From: Protula sp. h YS-2021
Taxonomy: Eukaryota > Annelida > Polychaeta > Sabellida > Serpulidae
Assembly: GCA_949752745.1 (NCBI GenBank)
Contig: OX457026.1
Span: 39,598,394-39,662,393, forward strand
Length of the DNA: 64,000 nt
Direction of reading: 5' to 3'
The position numbers and the translations under genes are program-made. Positions within the stretch are counted from its first letter, which is position 1. Each line of letters starts with the position of its first letter. This document shows positions 36,246 through 47,104 of this stretch, piece by piece. Below the pieces are notes generated by a model. The model was not told where the DNA came from. It searched no databases and saw only the letters and a program-made list of their open reading frames with translations.

Positions 36246-37190
36246 TCAGCTAATATTGGCTGAGGGCTTAAAAATGCGGAGTTCACGACGTCTCACCACC
36301 CTCTATCAGTGATCCAAATTGCATCACTCTTTAGCAATTTGGAAAAACCCAAACGCTGCAGTCAACTTCACCTTACACACACAATTGTAAACGCTCCCAT
36401 TGTAGAGAGCTCATAGCTTAACAGTACCTTTAACTGCGAAAGCAAAGCATTTGCCTGCCTTTTAATGGGAGTGAATGGCAAGATTTCAATGTTTATTTTT
36501 GCATATTAAATGTGAATGAATTTTTATAAAAATTAAGCTGGACCAACTGCACATGCCATATTATGTCTCCACCAAACATGGTCGTCCTAGCCCTAGCCAT
36601 CTCAGAGGAGTTCGCGTTACAAGGTTTTCAAATTTCAAATTTCAATGTCCATTTTTGCATATAAAATGTTAATTATTTTCTTTAAAAAATTGCTTTACTA
36701 TGTCTGGTCTTCCTACCCTCTGATTTTTTAGCATGAGAAAGCAACGCCAAAGTTCAGCAGCATTTACGCACGAGTAGATATAAGACGAAAGAACTGGATA
36801 CCCCCCCCCCCCTCCGGGCGAGAATTTGTAATCATGGGATAGTTTTACGTTTCAGATAATTGTGATCATTTTTCATTTTCAGATCACCTCGACCGGGGGT
36901 GATAATAGAGATTTGGTGACGGAGCGATATCTGAAAACTGTATTGTGACGCTGTTCACTGTGAGCTGTATGTGCAGTTATGCTGGGAAAATTGATGTGGT
37001 TATGTAGACCTGTCAATCATCCCATCATTCCACCTCCGGCATTAATAGGGATTTTTGCATATTTGCTCTTTTCAAGCAGTTCTGAACATTTTTGGGTTTT
37101 TTTACCCTCGGACTGGATTACATGCTTTCCCCTGGAAGAAAGTGAATAACAACTTGCAGAAGCTGCGCAACATTGGCTTTAGACAAAGCG
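36246..37190. other. intergenic, nothing recognised before the Polinton
   Basis: Contains a diverged local duplication ('tttcaatgtttatttttgcatattaaatg' near 36486 and 'tttcaatgtccatttttgcatataaaatg' near 36640) and a poly-C run near 36802. No Polinton terminus was found here. Confidence 0.45.
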
Positions 37191-37197
37191 CCTATAA

Positions 37198-37392
37198 ATG
37201 ATTACATACTACGACATGCGTTATGTCAGCTTTGTATACGTCTCTCACTTTGAAGGGAAAGACTATAATTGCTACATACTATACCGACTTACCGACTTCA
37301 ATGAAGATGAATGGACAACGCTGCTGGAGGCAATGCCAGAAATAAATAATGTATTGTTTGACGAGTTTGCAGGATCAACCACAGTTGATTGA
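37198..37392 (+). CDS. Polinton left-end accessory ORF, unrecognised (64 aa)
   Basis: Open from ATG to TGA. Acidic and aromatic-rich (FEGKDYNCYILYRLTDFNED). No family recognised. It lies next to other accessory ORFs on the same strand, which is the only reason to take it as a gene; it may be a remnant or lie just outside the element. Confidence 0.3.
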   Translation: MITYYDMRYVSFVYVSHFEGKDYNCYILYRLTDFNEDEWTTLLEAMPEINNVLFDEFAGSTTVD

Positions 37393-37447
37393 TGAGGCGT
37401 GTATACTGTCATGGTTGGGTGACATCAGTCCAGTCAACTGAGGATAA

Positions 37448-37684
37448 ACAAATGCAATAACCGATCTGACCAAGGAAAAACTAATTGAGATCGAGTTATA
37501 TAATGCAAATATACAGAACCAGCTTGGACGTACATGTATGTGTTGCGGTGCTGAAGGATGTGTAGAAGATGATGGCCACTGCCACAGATTTGATTGTAAA
37601 TTATGTGAAATTGAAAATTTTTGCAGTAAAGGTGAAGCTTTAAAGGTTGGCGAGATGCATAAAGAGGAATGGTCAATGTATTGA
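37448..37684 (+). pseudogene. cysteine-cluster small protein, no start codon (Polinton accessory)
   Basis: A 78-codon open segment whose centre has eight cysteines in the pattern C-x-C-C-x4-C-x6-C-x4-C-x2-C-x5-C with two histidines in GHCHRFDC. The spacing fits a small double zinc-binding fold, RING- or treble-clef-like, though no named family is recognised. It has no suitable ATG, since the only in-frame Met lies inside the cluster, and it is preceded by TAA. Either the start has been lost or the exon is spliced. It sits between two accessory ORFs on the same strand. Confidence 0.4.
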
Positions 37685-37772
37685 GAAGAGTGACACTATA
37701 AAAGAACTCTTAGATAAGATACAGAATCATATATTCTGAGGAGACCAAACAGTAAAGACTTGTTTTTTGAAC

Positions 37773-38114
37773 ATGGATGTTATTTTCAAATGGATATATG
37801 TAGACTTTATGAATGATGAATTAACTCTCTTTGAATTTGTGAAAGAACAGCTTTGGCACCTAGATACCTTTTGGGACTTGGCGTACTACAACCTTAACAG
37901 AATTGAATTACACAACAAGTTTATTGAACAGTGTTATGAAACTGGAATAGAAGACCCAGATGACTGTGATTTTGATTCTGCGTTTCACATTATTCATACT
38001 AACACATGGGTGTACGCTCGCATGGCTGATTATTTGACAGATTGTTTTACAGAAGAAAAAAGTGAAACATGTCAACATCTCAACTCCTTCTTCATAGACG
38101 TACAGAGACATTGA
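37773..38114 (+). CDS. Polinton accessory protein P1, unrecognised (113 aa)
   Basis: The ATG at 37773 opens a 113-codon frame. It is acidic, rich in Phe/Trp/Tyr, with the core FIEQCYETGIEDPDDCDFDS followed by TWVYARMADYLTDCF. There is no signal peptide or transmembrane segment. A homologous sequence in inverted orientation lies at 51870-52240, about 80% identical over the 3' 113 bp and lower over the 5' half. Conservation of the same acidic core in both supports a real protein. Function is unknown. A protein acting early (near polymerase and terminus) is conceivable but unsupported. Confidence 0.5.
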   Translation: MDVIFKWIYVDFMNDELTLFEFVKEQLWHLDTFWDLAYYNLNRIELHNKFIEQCYETGIEDPDDCDFDSAFHIIHTNTWVYARMADYLTDCFTEEKSETCQHLNSFFIDVQRH

Positions 38115-38461
38115 ATGATGTCTTCAAAGTGAACTTGTTTGTGTTTGTGCTTTTCAAGCTTCTTTATTTTGAATCCGACTGGGTACTGGACGTGAAAAAT
38201 ATGCATAAACACTGGGAAGCTGTTGGAATGACAATTCCAAGTAATCGCTTCATCCAATCGTTTCTGAGTGAATGTGAAGAACTGAATTTACCAGGGAATA
38301 CCTATGACATTGATTCAGTATTTATCAACGCCAATACAATTTGGGCAGCTGATCTCTTGCTAGTTGTAGCTGCTAGAATTATTTACATTATGACGATAAT
38401 GTTTCACTGTCGACGGATATATCAGAGCTTCTCACGTCCAATAATGGACGAATTGAAGTGA
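38069..38461 (+). CDS. Polinton accessory protein P2, unrecognised (130 aa)
   Basis: ATG at 38069 overlaps the end of P1 in another frame. The C-terminal part (FIQSFLSECEELNL, TYDIDSVFINANTIWAADLL) has the same order of features as P1 (FIxxC, DxDSxF, NTxW). A distant tandem duplicate is therefore possible, but this is by eye only. It ends TGA. An AATAAA follows at 38594-38599. Confidence 0.4.
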   Translation: MSTSQLLLHRRTETLNDVFKVNLFVFVLFKLLYFESDWVLDVKNMHKHWEAVGMTIPSNRFIQSFLSECEELNLPGNTYDIDSVFINANTIWAADLLLVVAARIIYIMTIMFHCRRIYQSFSRPIMDELK

Positions 38462-38593
38462 ATATAGACATTTGCAAAATGTTTGAAGAATATTAAAATT
38501 GTTATATATGAACCTTAGTGCATAGCGTAATGTTTTAACTGGTTTTTCTCTGAATTGTTAAAATATTAATTAAGTTATTCATAGTTACATGTC

Positions 38594-38599
38594 AATAAA
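38594..38599 (+). terminator. polyadenylation signal AATAAA after P2
   Basis: A canonical hexamer about 130 bp after the P2 stop and upstream of the integrase region. Confidence 0.45.
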
Positions 38600-38619
38600 A
38601 GTTTTCTTATGTGAACCAT

Positions 38620-39620
38620 AGGTTTCACTTTGAGTAAATATGGCAATGTGAAAGACTACTTAACCAATACTTACTTTAAATCTGGAATCCCTGGAGCGTT
38701 TGCAGGACCTGATAAGTTATGCAAACTATTGAAACAAAATAAACAATCTGTAGCATATTCCAAAATGAAAATTTGGTTACAATACCAAGATGTTTACTTC
38801 AGCCAATGAAATATAAATTTAAACGACAACGTATTATTATCCGTAGCATTGATGATATGTGAGATGTGGACTTGCTGGATGTGACTAACATTGCAGAACA
38901 GAATGAAACAATCATTTTCTACTCGTTGTCATTGATGTCTTTTCCAAACACTTATGGATACAACGTATTCCAAACAAAAGTCATACGAGTGTCAGTCAGG
39001 TCTTTCAAAAGATTTTTCAAGAAACAACGAGAAGACCTAGAACACTTAGGTCAGTTAATGGAACAGAATTTAAAAATAGATGGGTAAAGCAACTTCTAAA
39101 GAAAGAAGGCATTCATGCATATATTACCAAGAATGATACGAAAGCCAACTTTGCTGAAAGAGTTATATATACTGTCAAAAGAATGATGTACCGCTTTTTT
39201 CTACATCGACAAACATATCGGTATACAGATATTTTGCAACACTTAGTCTACAATTATAATTATAGACCTCATGAATCCTTACCAAATGGATTATCTCCGG
39301 TAGCTACTACCAAGAACATTCAATCCAGATTGTGGAAATAAATGAATATTGATAAATGGAAATTGAAATCAAAGAAAAAGTCCAAACCTTACAAGTTTAA
39401 CATTGGTCAACATGTTCGCATTTCACACATGAAATATGTATTTCAAAGGGATTATCATATAAAATGATCACAAGAACTGTTCATTGTCAGATATTGTTGT
39501 AAGAAGCAAGGAATACACTTGTATCGTGTTAAAGACTTCTTAAACGAAGATATTGAAGGCATTTCTATGAAGAAGAATTACAAGCTGTTGCAAAAACATT
39601 CAATCCTTATACAAAATTAA
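38620..39620 (+). pseudogene. Polinton integrase (DDE, retroviral type), broken
   Basis: Pieces in shifting frames give the family blocks in order. First is an N-terminal segment with GAFAGPDKLCKLLKQN, then DVDLLDVT, where the first catalytic Asp is expected. NGTEFKNRWVKQLLKKEGI follows, where the residue expected to be the second Asp reads Val. Next are KANFAERVIYTVKRMMYRF with the catalytic Glu and YNYRPHESLPNG. The C-terminal SH3/chromo-like domain reads GQHVRISHMKYVF and DFLNEDIEG. At least three stop codons and several frameshifts occur. The enzyme would have joined the element to host DNA. It is the first gene of the rightward unit. Confidence 0.85.
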
Positions 39621-39639
39621 AAAAGTTTTGAAGACACGA

Positions 39640-40355
39640 AAAAGACGAGGTGTGAAAGAATTATTTTTCCAGTGGTTAGGCTGGCCAAATAAATTTAATA
39701 GTTTGGTTAAGGAATCTAATACTCAAGCACCATAAGCATCCGTTTACATGTCTGGTTTTTGGACCAATTGGTGGTGGTAAAACGTCTCTTGTCATTGAAA
39801 AAAGTCTTTCAACCATTTGGAAATAATATTTTATGGCTCTATGCTGCGAATCAACCATTGTACAAAGGCATGAAAGGAGTGACATTTCATCAAGATATTC
39901 CAAAGGATGTTGAAAAGCGTTTCCATCCAAAACAGAGTAACTTACTCATTATTGAGGATCTCATGATCATATATCATACTGATGAACGTATGACTAGATT
40001 GCTTAGTGTTGTAAGTTGTCACAAAAATCTAAGTATTATTTTCATCGTACACAATCTATTTCACCATTTAAAGGAAATGCATAATATCAGTTTAATACAC
40101 ATTACATTATTCGCTTTAAAAATCGAAGGGAAAATCAGCAGATTAGTACATTGGCTCGACAAATGTACCCAGTGTTTAATTTAGGCATATCAAGATGTTA
40201 CAAATAAACCTCATGGTTATTTATTTATTGATTTAAAGTGAAAGACAGAGGATAAGTTACGTATTCGCACAGGAATTCTACCAAATGATACACATTATTT
40301 TTATGTGAATAAAACAGTGTATGAAGAAGAATTACAACAGTTTGACTTCAAGTGA
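39640..40355 (+). pseudogene. Polinton packaging ATPase (FtsK/HerA, A32-like), broken
   Basis: Walker A is GPIGGGKT at 39761-39784, preceded by HPFTCLVF. Walker B is LLIIEDLM at about 39940-39966. Downstream are SCHKNLSIIFIVHNLFH and KPHGYLFIDLK, both typical of the family. Frames change between the Walker A region and the long segment 39759-40184, and stop codons follow. This motor pumps DNA into capsids in related viruses. The next ORF overlaps its stop, suggesting a compact unit. Confidence 0.85.
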
Positions 40356-40684
40356 ATCAACCGTTTCTTCATTTATTAGCATGTAGTAGTGCTAAACGAC
40401 GTAAATCCTTATTGAAGCAAGCTACAAAAGATGAATTAGCCAATTTGTGTGAAATATCTTTGAATATATTGCATGGACACTTACCACTGAAGTCATATAT
40501 GTATAAAAAGTTAAAGCGTGAACAACAAACCATTCGACAGCTGGCTGATAAGAAAATTAAGCGTAAAAAGAAGTTGATTAATCAAAAAGGTGGATTTATT
40601 AGAACAATTGCAGGAATTGCCCTTCCATTATTAGCTCAATTGTTATTGAATGAAGCATGCATTGAAAATGGTCCTTATTCCTGA
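40352..40684 (+). CDS. Polinton basic protein, adenovirus pX-like candidate (about 110 aa)
   Basis: Intact frame, 110 codons, with a probable GTG in place of a lost ATG. It has an N-terminal helix-rich region (LLACSSAKRRKSLLKQAT), a strongly basic centre (KKIKRKKKLINQKGG) and a hydrophobic C-terminal segment IAGIALPLLAQLLL. This basic-then-GGF-then-hydrophobic layout is a recurrent Polinton/adintovirus protein compared with adenovirus pX. Role in genome condensation or membrane disruption is inferred from that comparison. Confidence 0.6.
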   Translation: MNQPFLHLLACSSAKRRKSLLKQATKDELANLCEISLNILHGHLPLKSYMYKKLKREQQTIRQLADKKIKRKKKLINQKGGFIRTIAGIALPLLAQLLLNEACIENGPYS

Positions 40685-41230
40685 ATCAGAATGCAGAAAA
40701 TTATTATGAAGTGAACCTTCAAATGAAGGCATTAAAGCTAGAGTGAATAAACTTTTAAAAAGAGAAACGAATTCATGAAACTGCTAAAAAATGTCTCAAC
40801 TTCTTGGGTTTCATGAAAAAAATCAGAAAAGTCACAACATTTAACATTTCTAAACGATTTTCAACCTATACATTATGTGGAAGTAACACACTTTCTGTCA
40901 GAACTTAAGAAGTATGGTAGAAGATCGACAGATAATAATGAACTTGTGTTGAAAACTAGAGATGCAATTGAAAATTCCAACATTATTGATTTACTGAAAG
41001 AAGCATTGGTTGCTACAAGAAGAAAAGAACTACAAGTACCAACTCGAGGTTGGAAGCATTTTATTCAGGAAATTGTAGACACTTATATTAAAAAAAACTG
41101 TTTTTGGTAAAGAGACAACTCGTGAAGATATTATAAAAGAAATGAAACAGCGTCAAAAAAGACAGTTTCCAGAAGGATGGGAAAATTTTTAACATGGTTT
41201 AAAGAGTGATGCCATTGGTATCAAGAAACT
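40685..41230 (+). pseudogene. Polinton conserved protein of unknown function, broken
   Basis: Readable pieces include an N-terminal fragment just after the pX-like gene, the open frame 40877-41110 (HFLSELKKYGRRSTDNNELV, KELQVPTRGWKHFIQ), and a C-terminal fragment near 41115-41190. Charged and mostly helical. I recognise it as a usual neighbour of the penton-like gene but cannot name a function. Confidence 0.5.
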
Positions 41231-41239
41231 GAAGCTACA

Positions 41240-42040
41240 ACCCATATTCCTGTACAAATAAGGTGTGCAAGTGCTTGTTGTCAAGGAGAAGTCACAGATA
41301 GCAACAATGTGGACCATACACGTAAGAAACGTAATGCCAGCAAGGTACATAATGTACGTAGTGTGAATGGCATATACAATTTAGTCATCATGGAGTCAAC
41401 AAGTTTTTATATCACTTTGCCTAGTAATGCTAGCATGAACTATTATCCTACTAAAAAAGCCTCTAATTATCAAATTCATTTGCCTCGTACATTATATTTG
41501 AAAGGAAAATATGAAGTGGCCTTAGCTGAAATTTAATACCCACATACATCGACGACAATGAAAGAAGGAATACACTAAATTATTGATTATCGGTCGTCAT
41601 TAGATGATACATTGCATGAAGTTGTCATTCCATATGGTTACTATAGATCCATACCTGAAATATGTAATGCAGTGAATGAAGCATTGGCAATATCTGCTAA
41701 TGAAAACACTATTCGGTAAAAATATGATAAAATTGGACGCAGAGTTTTCTTACTTTGAAAAATAATTATGAAATAGTCTTCTCTACTGGATTAGCTGAGA
41801 TTTTAGGATTTATACCATATCAATGGTATAAACAACCATGTCCTGCTGAACATAAAGCAGATGTGAAACTTGGATTTTATACACCTTATGTATACTGTAG
41901 TATTTGCGAACCGCAACTAGTTGGAGATAATTATGTTCCTTGACTACGTTCTGTTCCCATTCAAGGTCATGATGGTGATGTTATTATGAAAACTTATGAA
42001 GAACCTCATTACCTGTTAACACATCAAAATTTGACATGAT
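41240..42040 (+). pseudogene. Polinton penton-like minor capsid protein (single jelly-roll), broken
   Basis: The segment 41393-41536 reads STSFYITLPSNASMNYYPTK and PRTLYLKGKYEVALAEI, the standard N-terminal block of the Polinton minor capsid protein. Later frames have YYRSIPEICNAVNEAL and GLAEILGF. Stops at 41535 and 41717 and later break it. It would form capsid vertices together with the hexon-like protein. Confidence 0.75.
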
Positions 42041-42119
42041 AGAAATGAATATTAAGGATAACACAGATCATGCTACACTTCAAACTGGAAGAGTATCTGT
42101 AAACTTCATTTTCGGCATA

Positions 42120-42472
42120 AAGTATTATGAATGCATTATTAAAGCATATAGACACGATCCATCTGCATACCGAAAGCATCCTTCATCAAGTGGGTGGTGG
42201 TTTACCAGGGTTTAAAGGCGCATACAATATTGAGGTGGTATTGGTTTGTTCTTGAGAGCATTGGCTCGTAAAGCTATCCCACTCACTAAAACAGGGGCTA
42301 AAATTGTTGCGCCACATCTTAAGAAGGCTGCAAAGAATGTGGTTAAAGGCGTAACTGGTCGTGTAGCACAATAAGTTGTTGGTGCTATTGATAAACAAAG
42401 TACACCAAAGTAAGTTGTTAGAAGGACAAAGAAAGTGAAAGGAATAACATCACAAGATATATTTGTAAAATA
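42120..42472 (+). pseudogene. Polinton pVI-like / core protein with GGGLPxF motif, broken
   Basis: A GGGLPGFKGA-type motif at about 42193-42225 is followed, after a frameshift, by GIGLFLRALARKAIPLTKTG and lysine-rich KKAAKNVVKG. The region has several stop codons where Gln is expected. The motif is typical of the small membrane-lytic/core proteins next to the major capsid gene in Polintons and adenoviruses. Confidence 0.6.
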
Positions 42473-42485
42473 AGAAACATACATA

Positions 42486-43000
42486 ATGTCAATCATACAT
42501 GATCATTCTTGTGAATGTAGTCTTTCTCCATTGGAATGGTTTCGTATAAATACAACATAAACTGCTGTAGAAAAAAGTTTTGGTCTAAACAACCACTTAC
42601 TGCCAGTAGAGATGGTGTCCCAATAGAATTTCATATTCCTGCCAGTACAGAAGATAATTTAGATTTAAAGAATAGTAGACTCCATACTGTATGTACTTTT
42701 GTTAAGAAAGATGGTACAGTTTGTGGTGTAGATGATAGCGTAACATCCATCAATGATTTGTTCAATGGTTTATGGTCTAATATTGAATTATTTCTACATG
42801 ATTGATTGATTTCACATAGTAACGATTCCCATGGTTATGCCAGCATCATTTCTCACCTCATCCATGATTCGGAAGAAAGTCTTTATTATGAACGCTCCAT
42901 GTGTCAGATCTATAAGGATACTGCTGGATCAATGAATTCTCATGCGGTGCAATTAGGTAAATATGGAAAGTATATAACAGGTTTTCATGTAAATAACTAG
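42486..43000 (+). pseudogene. Polinton major capsid protein (hexon-like), N-terminal part
   Basis: The ATG at about 42486 opens with the usual IIHDHSCECSLSPLEWF block. After a frame change it continues in 42536-42805 with TASRDGVPIEFHIPAS and NDLFNGLWSNIELFLHD, then a stop, then the next block with YKDTAGSM at about 42920-42945. Homology ends near 42960-43000 where satellite DNA begins. The C-terminal half resumes at 45340. Double jelly-roll capsid proteins build the icosahedral shell. Confidence 0.85.
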
Positions 43001-43480
43001 ACCGAAATTCGCACACCGAATTAGCCCCACTTGGAATGATAACTTAAAACGGAAGGTAGATGATATTGCAGTTTCTTAAGAATTTTCACATGTCTGAATG
43101 TAGAATATCCTCCTAAATACTACTAACTATACCGGTTAGGTCAAGGCCAAAAATTTGCTCTATCTCTTTCCGTTTTCGAGATAAGGGCCAACTTCCGGTT
43201 TGGGGCTCGAAAATGACCTGGAGGTCACCGGAAGTTATACCTTACGTATCGTCGTATAGGGGTTGCAGGTCGGAAATGAGGTCAGAATTGCTCTATGTTT
43301 TCTTAAATAACGTTTTTCGCGATTTCAAGGTAATGGTCAAGGTCAAAAATTTTTATCGGTTACTTCAGACCACATCGCCCTTTATATATGTGCCAAGTTT
43401 GGCTTTTCTAGCTTCAATGGCCTTGCTGTAGATGTCTGGAAACCGATTATTGACCTTTTTCGCGATTTGACCTTGACCAG

Positions 43481-43673
<193 letters not shown>

Positions 43674-43877
43674 TCCAAACTTGGACGATGTAGGCTTGAT
43701 GCTGTACATCAAATAGCGCATTGGAATAGCACGACTACTCCAAAAAATGCAGCAGAAACGCACGAAAAAAAAAACACACACAGGATATGTAAAACTTGAA
43801 GGACGATAAGGGAAAAGAAATCTAACACACCAACCTCCCCTCCCCCTCCCCCTCTTAACAACCACCATCACCATTCA

Positions 43878-43879
43878 AT

Positions 43880-43912
<33 letters not shown>

Positions 43913-43922
43913 GAGAGAGATT
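43878..43922. repeat. (GA)n microsatellite with GATA interruptions
   Basis: AGAGAGAGATAGAGAGAGATAG pattern within the inserted satellite. Confidence 0.95.
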
Positions 43923-45339
43923 TCCGAGTCAGTACAGCATAAAAAATGACTTACCTACGATGACAGCAATATGATATATATGTAGCCGTTTCTGAATTAT
44001 AGAGAAGTGCGATAATAAAATCATACGCACATCCCCCGCCAACTTTCCGTTTTGGGGCTCGAAAGTGACCTGGAGGTCAAAACACGGGAAGTTGTACCTT
44101 ACGTATCGTCGTATAGGGGGTAGAGGTCGAAAATGAGGTCAGAATTGCTCTATCTCTTACCGTTTTCCAGATAAAGGACAATTTCCGGTTTGGGGTTCGA
44201 AAGTGACCTGGAGGTCAATACACGGGAAGATGTACCTTACGTATCGTCGCATAGGGGGTGGAGGTCGAAAATGAGGTCAGAATTGCTCTATCTCTTTCCG
44301 TTTTCGAGATAACTCATTGTTTTTCTTAAATAACGTTTTTCGCAATTTCAAGGTCATGGTCAAGGTCAAGGTCAAAAATTTGTATCTTTTGCTTCAGATC
44401 ACATTACCCTTTATATTTGTGCCAAGTTTGGCTTTTCTAGCTTCAACGGCCTTGCAGTAATTGCCTGAAAACCGTTTGAACTTTTTCGCGATTTGACCTT
44501 TACCAGTAAGGTCAAGATCAAAAATTTTCATCAGCTGCACTACGTCATGTAACCCTCCATACATGTGCCAAGTTTAGTTGGTCTAGTTTCAGTGGTCTCG
44601 GACGTTTTCGAGATAACTCATTGTTTTTCTTAAATAGCGTTTTTCGCGATATCAAGGTCATGGTCAAAGTCAAGGTCAAAAAGTTTTATTGGTTGCTTTA
44701 GATCACATCACCCGTTATATATGTGCGAAGTTTGGCTTTTCGAGCTGCAACGGCCTTGCAGTAATTGTCTGAAACCGTTTGACCTTTTTCGCGATTTGAC
44801 CTTGACCAGTAAGGTCAAGGTCAAAAATTTTATCAGATACACCACTTTAGATGACCCTCCATACATGTGCCAAGTTTGGTTGGTCTAGTTTCGGTGGTCT
44901 CGGACGTTTTCGAGATAACTCATTGTTTTTCTTAAATAACTTTTTTCGCGATTTCAAGGTCATGGTCAAGGTCAAGGTCAAAAAGTTTTATTGGTTGCTT
45001 TAGATCACATCACCCGTTATATATGTGCCAAGTTTGGCTTTTTTAGCTTCAACGGCCTTGCAGTAATTGTCTGAAAACCGTTTGACCTTTTCGCGATTTG
45101 ACCTTGACCATTAAGGTCAAGGTCAACCATTTTTATCAGATACACCACTTCAGATGACCCTCCATACATGTGCCAAGTTTGGTTGGTCTAGCTTCAGCGG
45201 TCTTGGAGGAGATGTCTGGAAACCGATTCGGCGGAAGAAGAAAAAAAATTTTAAAAAGCGAGAAAAATAAAAAAAATAGGTGAAGAATTCGAGGCAATCC
45301 ATCCCCATTTGGCATTTTCAATGCCATGTGGGAATAAGG

Positions 45340-46165
45340 GTGGTGAAATAGCAGAAGTACGAAATAATGGTTTACATAATCTTCATTTGCATAAGCGTCT
45401 AAGGCCTGAATTTATGCTTACAGGTGCCTTAAAAGCAGATTTGTTTGAACAGGGTCGTTATCTTCCCATTTGCATGAGTATGAAATTGCTCTTGCTTAGG
45501 CAAAAAGATGAATATTTATTAATAGCTGTTACTGATACTTTTAAGATAGAAGTGCGAGATGCGTTTTAATCATTCGCAAAGTGAGGGCTAGTTCAGGTAT
45601 TCAGCTAGGACATACAGATGTATTGATGAAAACTCCGGTTTCCTATTACCAGAAAAGAATGTAAAATTTTAGCCATTCCCGCTAGATTTCATTTTTTTTA
45701 AAATAACATCTTTTCGGGTCAATTACCAAAGCGTATTGTCATTGGAATGGTTCATAGTGAAACTTTCGCTGGAATAGTGTTGAGAAATGCATACAATTTT
45801 GAACACTTTGAACACTACATCCAACTTTACACTTATAGTGAACCAGTCCTATCCAAACCTCTTAAGCTGAACATCGTTCAATGAAAATATCTTAACAGTT
45901 TTGAAACCCTTTACAAATCTTCTGATAAACTGAATGGTGAGAAAAGCTCCATCATAAAACAGGAAGATTGGCCGAGAGGTTATTCTTTATTTTCTTTCGA
46001 CTTAACACCTGATTATAACGATGACCATTATGCCCTTATCAAACATGGAAACTTGTAGCTAGAGATGAATTTTGCCAATGCTTTGCAAAACACAGCCATG
46101 TCATAGTCTATGCTGAATTTGATAACATTATTCAAATAAGTGCAAATTATAGTATTTAGTTTGAT
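45340..46165 (+). pseudogene. Polinton major capsid protein, C-terminal part
   Basis: Frame 45309-45569 resumes with NNGLHNLHLHKRLRPE and ADLFEQGRYLPICMSMKLLL. Later frames show LPKRIVIGMVHSETF and GYSLFSFDLTPD, then LEMNFANAL, all diagnostic blocks of the hexon-like protein. At least five stops or frameshifts occur after 45569. Confidence 0.85.
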
Positions 46166-46189
46166 TATCAATCATGATTAGATGCCATA

Positions 46190-46597
46190 ATGACGCATGA
46201 TCTCATAACAAAAGACTTATTCCACGGACTTTTCCCTATGGATCGACTGCCATCATTACAACAAGGAGCATGTGCCATCAACACAGGCAATCATGATGAA
46301 CCTGGTGAACATTGGGATACCGTATACTTTGACAAAGTTGTGGAATATTTTGACTCTTATGGACTTGCACCTATAGATAATCGTTTAGAAAAATTTTTAA
46401 ATAAGGAGTATGTATTTAATTCCATACCATTACAACAACTCATTTCCAATACTTGTGGTTTTTAATGTGTGTACTATATATTACATAGAGCTCGAGATCA
46501 TAGCATGTTTCACATTGTAGATGTATTAAAAAGAAGTGATGGTGATTTCGTGATCAGAGACTTTGTATATAGACATTATAAACCATTACTCTATTAA
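46190..46597 (+). pseudogene. Polinton adenain-like cysteine protease, stop at the active site
   Basis: The open part 46190-46465 has GLFPMDRLPSL, GEHWDTVYF with the expected catalytic His, and YFDSYGLAP. It ends in SNTCGF, where the Cys is the expected nucleophile. A TAA at 46463-46465 immediately follows, after which CVYYILHRARDHSMF continues in the same frame to a second stop near 46597. The protease would mature capsid precursors. The single stop three codons after the Cys is enough to inactivate it. Confidence 0.85.
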
Positions 46598-46956
46598 ACT
46601 TGTTCAATTTAACTAAATATATATCTGCCAATGATTACTACCATTCTAATAAGTTACTGTTAAGTCACCCGTAAACCCCTTTTTTCATTTAAATGGAAGG
46701 GCCCCTGGCAAGGTGTTCACTCACTCGTAAACCATATATATTATATGTATATCATATATCATATTAGCGAAAGAAAAGTGTTTTTTTAGCTTTGTAACCA
46801 TATACATTTATAGATTTAGTGTAATTGCTTTGTAAAGTTTAATTTTATTTCATTAAATATTATGTAGTTAAGTTTTGTTTGGGTAAAAAAGTTGATGTAG
46901 CTTGTTTAATTTTTTCCATTAAATGTAATTTATTTAAGTGCGTTTGAAGAAAGAAA

Positions 46957-46992
46957 AATAAAATATTGAAAAGCATTATATGTGTTTTTATT
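46957..46992. terminator. convergent polyadenylation signals of the two Polinton transcription units
   Basis: AATAAA on the plus strand at 46957-46962 (rightward late genes) and on the minus strand at 46992-46987 (leftward polymerase-side genes), 24 bp apart. The arrangement fits two convergent units ending in a compact AT-rich spacer. Confidence 0.6.
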
Positions 46993-47104
46993 TAACATAA
47001 CAAATTACAAATATTTACAATTATTGAGAATAAAAAAAATTATTTAAAATAGATATCAGGCTTATAAATTTCACATATTAGCCAACTCACAAGAACTTAA
47101 ATTT

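Noticed and set aside
37191..37260. Polinton left terminus with 6-bp target duplication
   Set aside because: I looked for matching ends and duplications beyond 37.2 and 52.3 kb and found none, so exact ends are not claimed.
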